From assembly GCA_028274885.1 (NCBI GenBank), contig JAQCMX010000146.1:1-11808 (forward strand): a stretch of 11,808 nucleotides of DNA, given 5' to 3'. Source of the DNA: Haloarculaceae archaeon (lineage in GTDB: Archaea; Halobacteriota; Halobacteria; Halobacteriales; Haloarculaceae). Made by a program: the position numbers and the translations under genes. Every line of letters starts with the position of its first letter. The first letter of the stretch is position 1. Under the pieces are notes generated by a model that saw only the letters and a program-made list of their open reading frames with translations, was not told where the DNA came from and did not search any database. Shown here in pieces: positions 1-5,937 of this stretch.

Positions 1-8
1 TAGAGTTA

Positions 9-62
9 TTACATTAAGTAGTATCGGTAGTCGTCCTCCGAGACGTGGTCGCTCATGGACAT
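9..62 (-). other. possible tiny ORF or end of a divergent gene, doubtful
   Basis: On the minus strand an ATG at 62-60 (or 56-54) opens 17 (or 15) codons reading MSMSDHVSEDDYRYYLM and ends in TAA at 11-9. The acidic composition looks haloarchaeal, and the AT-rich box at 101-108 could serve it as well as the plus-strand operon. It has no recognisable domain, uses the rare codon TTA, and is short enough to be chance. The frame stays open upstream to a TGA at 152-150 but without a convincing start. No other gene is visible in 1-184. Confidence 0.13.
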
Positions 63-98
63 GGTGTGGTGGCCGGCTCCGTGTGGTATGAGAACACA

Positions 99-110
99 TG
101 AGTATAAGAC
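99..110 (+). promoter_or_regulatory. candidate TATA box for the prkA operon
   Basis: The stretch around 101-108 (AGTATAAG) is the best TATA-like element in the GC-rich upstream region. With normal archaeal spacing, transcription would start near 130 and give a 5' leader of about 95 nt ahead of the prkA ATG at 226. That is long for haloarchaea and would include the small ORF at 185-229. The call rests on sequence resemblance only. Confidence 0.33.
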
Positions 111-184
111 TCGGTGTGAATGTTGCACCCTCGATCGAACTGGTTCCCGTCAGTTCAGACGGACGCAAAGTGCCAGCTGAAGCC

Positions 185-229
185 ATGGCGAACCGAGACA
201 GCCGAACCCCCCCGTCTGTGATAGCATGA
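185..229 (+). other. 14-codon upstream ORF overlapping the prkA start
   Basis: ATG at 185 opens the peptide MANRDSRTPPSVIA, and its TGA stop (227-229) overlaps the prkA ATG (226-228) in an ATGA arrangement. Such an overlap could couple prkA translation to the leader by re-initiation. It has no clear ribosome-binding site and could be chance in a GC-rich leader. There is no evidence that the peptide itself has a function. Confidence 0.2.
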
Positions 230-2298
230 GCAAAAACAGAAACACCCTCGAGACGTTGAGCAGCGAGTACAGAGACACAATTCCGAGCGATTTGAGACAG
301 AGCCGTTCGTTCGACTGGTACCTCGACGAGTTGTACGAGGAGCCGAAAATCGCCCGGAACGCACACCAGCGACTCGCGGATATGTTCGATTTCTACGGCA
401 CAGAGTACGACGAGGACGCGGGTGTCGTAGAGTACAAGCTGGCCTCCGAGGACCCCAGCAACGACGGTGAGAACACGTTTTACGGACGCGTGATCCACGA
501 GTCGATCCACGAGTTTGTCAATAAGGTCAAGTCGGGCGCCCGCGGGCTCGGGCCCGAGCGTCGTATTATGTTACTGCTCGGCCCCGTGGGATCCGGGAAA
601 TCCGACTTCGATTCACAGGTCCGGACCTACTTCGAGGACTACACCGCACGAGACGAGGGTCGGATGTACACGTTCCGGTGGACGAATCTCTGTGACGTGA
701 TCCCGGATCAGGATCCGGCCGACGACGTGGTTCGGTCGCCGATGAATCAGGATCCGATTGTGTTACTCCCACAGGAACAGCGCGACGGCGTTATCGAGGA
801 CATAAACGACATTCTGGAAGCACCCTACACAATTCGCAACGAACAGGCTCTGGACCCGGCGAGCGAATTCTATATGGATCGTCTGCTCGCGTACTACGAC
901 GACGACCTGCAGGCGGTACTCGAAAATCACGTCGAGATTATCCGTCTGCTGGCAGACGAGAACAAGCGACAGGCGGTTGAGACGTTCGAGCCCAAGGACA
1001 AGAAAAATCAGGACGAGACGGAGCTGACCGGTGATGTCAACTATTCAAAGATTGCTATCTACGGCGAATCGGATCCACGCTCGTTCGATTATTCGGGGGC
1101 ATTTTGCAATGCGAACAGAGGCGTCTTCTCCGGCGAGGAACTCCTGAAACTCCAGCGGGAGTTTCTCTATGACTTCCTCCACGCGACACAGGAGAAGACG
1201 ATCAAACCGAAAAACAACCCCCGGATCGACATCGATCAGGTGATCGTCGGGCGGACGAACATGCCCGAGTACCGCGAAAAGAAAGGCGACGAGAAGATGG
1301 AGGCGTTCAACGACCGGACGAAGCGGATCGATTTCCCGTACGTGCTCTCCTACGAGGACGAGGCCCACATCTATCGGAAGATGCTGCGCAACGCGGACCT
1401 GCCCGATATCCAGGTCGAACCACACACCTTAGAGATGGCTGGGCTCTTGGGCGTGCTCACCCGTATCGAAGAGCCCGACGAGAGTACGGTCGACATGATT
1501 CAGAAGGCCAAAGCCTACAACGGTGAGATAGACGAAACCGATGACGTAGACGTCAGGAAACTCCGCGAGGAGGCAGACGAGAAAGCCGACATCGGGGAGG
1601 GTATGGAAGGGATCTCGCCCCGCTTTATCGGTGACGAGATTGCTGAAGCCATCATGGACTCCATGCACCGGTCACGGTCGTTTCTCTCGCCCCTGACGAC
1701 GTTTAATCATCTGGAGGGGAACCTCGAAAACCACGGCTCCATTTCCGAGGAGATGTTCGAGACGTACTACCGGTATCTCGAACTCGTCCGCGAGGAGTAC
1801 AAGGAGCGTGCAATCGAGGATGTGCGCCATGCACTCGCCTACGATGTCGACGAGATCCAGCGACAGGGTGAGAAGTACATGGATCACGTGATGGCGTATA
1901 TCGATGACGACACCGTCGAAGACGAGATCACCGGCCGTGAACAGGAGCCCGACGAACAGTTCCTCAGGGGTGTCGAAGAGAAACTCGAACTCCCGGAGGA
2001 CCGCAAGGACGACTTCCGGCAGGAGGTCGCAAACTGGGTTTCCCGGCGGGCCCGTGAGGGTGAGACGTTCGACCCGCAGGACAACGACCGGTTGCGCCGG
2101 GCGCTCGAACGGAAGCTCTGGGAGGACAAGAAACACAATATCAACTTCTCGGCGCTGGTCGCAAGCGGTGAGATGGACGACGACGAACGAAACCAGTGGA
2201 TCGATGCGCTCATCGAGCAAGGCTACTCCGAGGAGGGGGCCAAGGAGGTGCTCGAGTTCGCGGGCGCAGAGGTCGCAAAGAGCGAACTGGAGGAGTGA
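226..2298 (+). CDS. prkA: PrkA-type AAA+ serine protein kinase/ATPase, canonical copy
   Basis: A 690-residue cytoplasmic PrkA-family P-loop protein, close to the bacterial PrkA/YeaG length (about 640). The N-terminal helical region (about 25-60) precedes Walker A GPVGSGKS (119-126). Family blocks follow: CNANRG (294-299), HATQEK (319-324), VIVGRTNMPEY (339-349), a sensor-like DRTKRIDFPYVL segment (363-374), ISPRF (463-467) and the typical PrkA tail starting NINFSALV (638-690). The family was first described as serine kinases; B. subtilis PrkA has since been reported to act as an AAA+ protease, so the in vivo activity here is open. The ATG at 226 is the only good start: an in-frame TGA lies at 178 and GTGAT (218-222) is a weak ribosome-binding site. 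It is first in a four-gene operon with a second PrkA, a vWA protein and SpoVR. Family call certain; substrate unknown. Confidence 0.95.
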   Translation: MSKNRNTLETLSSEYRDTIPSDLRQSRSFDWYLDELYEEPKIARNAHQRLADMFDFYGTEYDEDAGVVEYKLASEDPSNDGENTFYGRVIHESIHEFVNKVKSGARGLGPERRIMLLLGPVGSGKSDFDSQVRTYFEDYTARDEGRMYTFRWTNLCDVIPDQDPADDVVRSPMNQDPIVLLPQEQRDGVIEDINDILEAPYTIRNEQALDPASEFYMDRLLAYYDDDLQAVLENHVEIIRLLADENKRQAVETFEPKDKKNQDETELTGDVNYSKIAIYGESDPRSFDYSGAFCNANRGVFSGEELLKLQREFLYDFLHATQEKTIKPKNNPRIDIDQVIVGRTNMPEYREKKGDEKMEAFNDRTKRIDFPYVLSYEDEAHIYRKMLRNADLPDIQVEPHTLEMAGLLGVLTRIEEPDESTVDMIQKAKAYNGEIDETDDVDVRKLREEADEKADIGEGMEGISPRFIGDEIAEAIMDSMHRSRSFLSPLTTFNHLEGNLENHGSISEEMFETYYRYLELVREEYKERAIEDVRHALAYDVDEIQRQGEKYMDHVMAYIDDDTVEDEITGREQEPDEQFLRGVEEKLELPEDRKDDFRQEVANWVSRRAREGETFDPQDNDRLRRALERKLWEDKKHNINFSALVASGEMDDDERNQWIDALIEQGYSEEGAKEVLEFAGAEVAKSELEE
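2289..2295 (+). promoter_or_regulatory. Shine-Dalgarno site fixing the GTG start of the second PrkA gene
   Basis: GGAGGAG lies inside the last codons of prkA, with its GGAGG core nine bases before GTG at 2303. It matches the CCUCC end of archaeal 16S rRNA. There is no in-frame ATG nearby, and the frame is open far upstream inside prkA, so this site decides the start. Confidence 0.7.
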
Positions 2299-2302
2299 AA
2301 CA

Positions 2303-4630
2303 GTGCGACGCGAGTCAGAACCGGACAACACGACGCGAGGTGACAGCGGCAGAGAAACGGGCAGAGATTTCGTCAATTCCGCCGACAGCGCATTAGAGCG
2401 GACCTACGAGGAGCCACTGAGCCTCAGTGAGTTTGTCGACCGCCTCCTCGAGCAACCAGCTCTGGCGGCCCACGCATCGAAGTACCTCCTCGACGCAATC
2501 GAACACGCCGGCACGCGGACGGTCATCGAGGAGGGTGAGGAGAAACGCCGGTACCGGTTTTTCGACGATCCATGGAACGACGGCGAACACGCGATCCTCG
2601 GCAACACTGCGGTCCTGAACAGGTTTGTCGACGATCTGCGCTCGATCGCCGCCGGCCGCGGGAAAGAGGAGAAGATCCTGTGGCTTGACGGCCCGACTGC
2701 AACGGGCAAGTCCGAACTCAAACGCTGTCTCGTCAACGGGTTGCGCGAGTACTCGAAAACCGAGGCGGGGCGGCGCTACACGGTCGAGTGGAATGTAGCG
2801 GGCGTTGACGGTGACCCAGGGCTCACCTACGGGGACGAACCGACCAGCGACGAGGAAGACTGGTACGAGAGTCCGGTCCAGTCCAACCCGATATCGGTGT
2901 TTCCGCCGGCTGTCCGGGAGGAACTCGTCGCCACACTCAATTCGCGACTCGACGACCACATCCCCGTTCGGGCCGACAGCAATCTGGATCCGTTCTGCCG
3001 GGAGGCCTACGAGTATCTCGAAGAGGAGTACCGCCGGCAGGGCGTCGAGGATCTTTTCTCGGCCGTGAGCGATCGGAAACACCTGCGGGTCAAAAACTTC
3101 GTCGTCGACATCGGAGACGGGATCGGTATTCTCCACTCCGAGGACGCCGGACAACCCAAGGAACGACTCGTTGGGTCGTGGATGGCTGGTATGTTGCGGG
3201 AACTGGACTCCCGGGGTCGGAAGAACCCACAGGCGTTTTCCTACGACGGTGTGCTCTCGCAGGGGAACGGGCTCATCACGATCGTCGAGGATGCCTCACA
3301 GCACGCCGACCTCCTACAGAAACTGCTCAACGTCCCCGACGAGGGCCGTGTCAAGCTCGACAAATCAATCGGGATGGATGTCGATACGCAGCTGATCATC
3401 ATCTCGAACCCTGATCTGGAGGCCCAGCTCGACAAGCACGCCGACCGCGAGGGTCAGGACCCATTGAAGGCGCTCAAACGCCGGCTGGACAGACACGAGT
3501 TTGCGTACCTGACGAACCTCTCGCTCGAATCGGAGTTGCTCCACCGCGAACTGACGGATAAAACCGAAGTGTGGGACGCAAACACCTGGGACCAACTTGA
3601 GGAGTGGATCCGCGAGCCACTGCGGATCAGCGTCAGAAGCGATGACGACGTGACCGAACGCGAACTCGCACCCCACACCATCGAGGCCGCGGCCCTTTAC
3701 TCGGTCGCTTCGAGGCTCGATGTAGGGGATCTGCCCGAGGACCTGGATCTCGTGGACAAGGCACTCCTCTTCGATCGCGGGTACCTCCGCATCGATGAGG
3801 AACGACGCGACACGGAGGAGTTTTCCTTCGAGGACGATGCGACAGACGGGAGCCACGGTATCCCGGTCACCTACACGCGGGACGTGATCGCCGACCTCCT
3901 GCACGAGGAGTCCGAACGGTTCCACGACGAACTCCCAGTCCAGGATATCATCATGCCCCGGGACATCCTGGACGCGATGGCGAACCGTCTCTCGGCCGCC
4001 CCGGTGTTTTCCGAACGCGAGATATCCGAGTTCGAACAGCGGGTCGTTCCGGTGAAAGATCATATCTTCACACAGCAAGAGACGGATGTCCTCGATGCAA
4101 TCATGCGGGACAAACGCGTCGACGAACGGACTGTCGAGGAGTACGTAGAACACGTCTACGCGTGGTCGGAAGGGGAGACAATCCAGAACGAGCGGGGCGA
4201 ACGGATCGAACCCGACGCCTTACAGATGAAGATTTTCGAAATCGAACATCTTGGTCGGTTTGCGGATGAGGACTACGTTGGTAACGAGCCGCGGGACGCC
4301 GTCAGGGGGTTCCGGGAAGAACAGATCATCACGGCCCTGAACAGACACGCCTGGCGCAACCGTGACGAGGAGTTTCGGGTCTCGGAGATCAATCCAAAGG
4401 AGATACCCATCATCAAATCGGTCCTCGGGAGTCACGACTGGGACGACGTCAGACGGACGTTCGAGGATTTCGATCCCCAACAGTGGGACAATCCGCCGGA
4501 CGGAACCGAGACCGCGGTCATCAAAGAGCAAACAATCCGAAACATGCAGGAACTGTTCGAGTACAGCGAAGCGTCCGCCGAACTGACAAGCAGACACGTC
4601 ATGAGCCAGGTGAGTTACAAATGGGACTGA
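2303..4630 (+). CDS. second, divergent PrkA-family AAA+ protein
   Basis: A 775-residue PrkA-like P-loop protein starting at GTG 2303, four bases after the prkA stop. The first 30 residues are polar and probably disordered, and they share RRESEPD with the SpoVR N-terminus. Helices at about 39-70 match the family N-terminus, followed by Walker A GPTATGKS (130-137), a Walker B-like LITIVED (324-330), a sensor-like LIIISNPDLEAQL (364-376) and LKRRLDRHEFAYLTNL (391-406). The C-terminal half is weakly similar to PrkA and lacks both the HATQE block and the standard PrkA tail of the first copy. Intact ATP-binding motifs suggest it is active rather than decayed. The likeliest role is partner of the first PrkA in a hetero-oligomer or a parallel ATPase; this is inference from linkage. 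Its last 10 bases overlap the DUF444 gene. Confidence 0.88.
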   Translation: MRRESEPDNTTRGDSGRETGRDFVNSADSALERTYEEPLSLSEFVDRLLEQPALAAHASKYLLDAIEHAGTRTVIEEGEEKRRYRFFDDPWNDGEHAILGNTAVLNRFVDDLRSIAAGRGKEEKILWLDGPTATGKSELKRCLVNGLREYSKTEAGRRYTVEWNVAGVDGDPGLTYGDEPTSDEEDWYESPVQSNPISVFPPAVREELVATLNSRLDDHIPVRADSNLDPFCREAYEYLEEEYRRQGVEDLFSAVSDRKHLRVKNFVVDIGDGIGILHSEDAGQPKERLVGSWMAGMLRELDSRGRKNPQAFSYDGVLSQGNGLITIVEDASQHADLLQKLLNVPDEGRVKLDKSIGMDVDTQLIIISNPDLEAQLDKHADREGQDPLKALKRRLDRHEFAYLTNLSLESELLHRELTDKTEVWDANTWDQLEEWIREPLRISVRSDDDVTERELAPHTIEAAALYSVASRLDVGDLPEDLDLVDKALLFDRGYLRIDEERRDTEEFSFEDDATDGSHGIPVTYTRDVIADLLHEESERFHDELPVQDIIMPRDILDAMANRLSAAPVFSEREISEFEQRVVPVKDHIFTQQETDVLDAIMRDKRVDERTVEEYVEHVYAWSEGETIQNERGERIEPDALQMKIFEIEHLGRFADEDYVGNEPRDAVRGFREEQIITALNRHAWRNRDEEFRVSEINPKEIPIIKSVLGSHDWDDVRRTFEDFDPQQWDNPPDGTETAVIKEQTIRNMQELFEYSEASAELTSRHVMSQVSYKWD
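2307..2327 (+). repeat. 21-nt direct repeat, copy 1 (5' end of second PrkA gene)
   Basis: Identical over 21 bases to 5962-5982 and in the same reading frame (RRESEPD). The match extends left as AAACA (2298-2302 and 5957-5961) if the four bases GTGC (2303-2306), which supply the GTG start, are treated as an insertion. Confidence 0.9.
4608..4613 (+). promoter_or_regulatory. Shine-Dalgarno site of the DUF444 gene
   Basis: AGGTGA, complementary to the 16S rRNA 3' end, lies seven bases before ATG 4621, inside the end of the preceding gene. It supports 4621 rather than the upstream in-frame ATG at 4483 as the true start. Confidence 0.65.
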
Positions 4631-5937
4631 TCGACGACCTTGACAGGTTTCGCGAAGTCGGGGAGAACCGCCGACAGGATCTCGCTGACTTCATCACCTA
4701 CGGCGACCTCGGGGGGAGCCGACAGGATTCGGTCCGGATTCCGATCAAGATCGTCGATCTCCCGGAGTTTACCTACGACCAGCGGGACAAGGGCGGCGTC
4801 GGACAGGGCGACGGTGAGACGCCGGACGTTGGCCAGCCGGTTGGCCAGCCGGAACCCGACGACGGTGACGAGGAGGAGGGTGAACCCGGTGAGGAAGGTG
4901 GTGACCACGAGTACTACGAGATGGACCCCGAGGAGTTCGCCGAGGAGTTGGACGAGGAACTCGGGCTTGACCTGGACCCGAAAGGCAAGAAGGTGATCGA
5001 GGAGACAGAAGGCGATTTCACCGACATCACGCGGACAGGGCCGACGAGCACACTCGACTTTGAGCGATTGTTCAAAGAGGGGCTCAAGCGCAAACTCGGG
5101 ATGGATTTCGACGAGGAGTACGTGCGGGCAGTGCTGAAAATCGATGGCTGGGGACCCCAGCGGGCCTTCGAGTGGGCCCGCACCGAGGAGAACATCCCTG
5201 TCTCGCTCCCATGGCTCCAGGAGGCCTACGAGGATATTCCGGCGAGTGAACGGACCATCTACAGGAACAGGGCGGAGATGGAGGCGGCTGTCGACCGGGA
5301 GGATCCACGGGTACGCATCAGACGGGACGGGGTCGATCAGATCCCCTTCCGTCGGGAGGACGAACGCTATCGCTACCCGGAGATCGTCAAAGAGCGTGAA
5401 AAGAACGTCGTCGTGGTCAATATCCGCGACGTGTCCGGCAGCATGCGAAAGCAAAAGCGGGAACTCGTCGAGCGGACGTTCACCCCACTTGACTGGTATC
5501 TCCAGGGCAAATACGACAACGCGGAGTTTGTCTACATCGCCCACGATGCAGAGGCCTGGGAGGTCGAACGCGACGATTTCTTCGGCATCCGATCCGGGGG
5601 CGGGACCCGTATTTCCACCGCGTACGAACTTGCCGCAGAGCGCCTGGAGGAGGAGTACCCCTTCAGCGAGTGGAACCGCTACGTGTTTGCGGCCGGTGAT
5701 TCGGAAAACTCGTCGAACGACACCGAGGAGGCAGTCATCCCGCTGATGGAAGAGATCAGTGCGAACCTCCATGCGTACGTAGAAACCCAGCCGTCGGGCA
5801 ACGCAATCAACGCGACACACGCCGAAGAGGTTGAGCGGCACTTCCGCGACGCCGAGGACGTGGCCGTGACGTACGTCTCCAGTCCCGAGGACGTGACCGA
5901 TGCGATCTACGAGGTACTCAGTACGGAGCAATCATGA
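4621..5937 (+). CDS. DUF444/YeaH-family vWA-domain protein
   Basis: A 438-residue soluble protein of the DUF444 (YeaH) family, which accompanies PrkA and SpoVR in bacteria and archaea. The N-terminus (1-50) is followed by a Gly/Asp/Glu-rich linker (about 55-97), an acidic helical region, and a C-terminal von Willebrand factor A fold. The metal-ion-dependent adhesion site is complete: DVSGS (270-274), the Thr of GGGT (329) and the Asp of AAGDSEN (360). An intact MIDAS implies divalent-metal-dependent partner binding. By analogy with MoxR/vWA and chelatase pairs, the partner could be one or both PrkA ATPases encoded just upstream; this is inference. The start is set by AGGTGA at 4608 and the MGLIDDLDRF N-terminus. 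It overlaps the previous gene by 10 nt and the next by ATGA, implying coupled translation. Confidence 0.92.
   Translation: MGLIDDLDRFREVGENRRQDLADFITYGDLGGSRQDSVRIPIKIVDLPEFTYDQRDKGGVGQGDGETPDVGQPVGQPEPDDGDEEEGEPGEEGGDHEYYEMDPEEFAEELDEELGLDLDPKGKKVIEETEGDFTDITRTGPTSTLDFERLFKEGLKRKLGMDFDEEYVRAVLKIDGWGPQRAFEWARTEENIPVSLPWLQEAYEDIPASERTIYRNRAEMEAAVDREDPRVRIRRDGVDQIPFRREDERYRYPEIVKEREKNVVVVNIRDVSGSMRKQKRELVERTFTPLDWYLQGKYDNAEFVYIAHDAEAWEVERDDFFGIRSGGGTRISTAYELAAERLEEEYPFSEWNRYVFAAGDSENSSNDTEEAVIPLMEEISANLHAYVETQPSGNAINATHAEEVERHFRDAEDVAVTYVSSPEDVTDAIYEVLSTEQS
4828..4851 (+). repeat. 12-bp tandem duplication in the DUF444 linker
   Basis: GTTGGCCAGCCG occurs twice back to back (4828-4839 and 4840-4851) and encodes two Val-Gly-Gln-Pro units at residues 70-77. 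It lies in the low-complexity acidic linker and keeps the frame, so it is probably a recent, neutral slippage event. Confidence 0.85.

Noticed and set aside
9..62. Confident call of a divergent small protein gene at the left edge
   Set aside because: Only 15-17 codons, no ribosome-binding site identified and a rare codon; kept only as a doubtful feature.
1904..2302. Upstream extension of the second PrkA reading frame to an ATG at 1904, giving a 908-residue protein
   Set aside because: The extension overlaps prkA in another frame, and its translation is Arg/Ser/Thr-rich, typical of an out-of-frame read of halophile DNA. GTG 2303 has a strong GGAGGAG site and fits operon spacing.
4483..4620. 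Upstream ATG at 4483 for the DUF444 protein
   Set aside because: The added 46 residues overlap the second PrkA gene out of frame and look non-coding, while ATG 4621 has AGGTGA seven bases upstream and gives the normal family N-terminus.
4615..5931. 438-residue open frame antisense to the DUF444 gene
   Set aside because: Long antisense frames are a by-product of GC-rich codon bias. The translation is rich in Leu, Val and Arg without domain motifs, and the plus strand carries a clear family protein with a full MIDAS.
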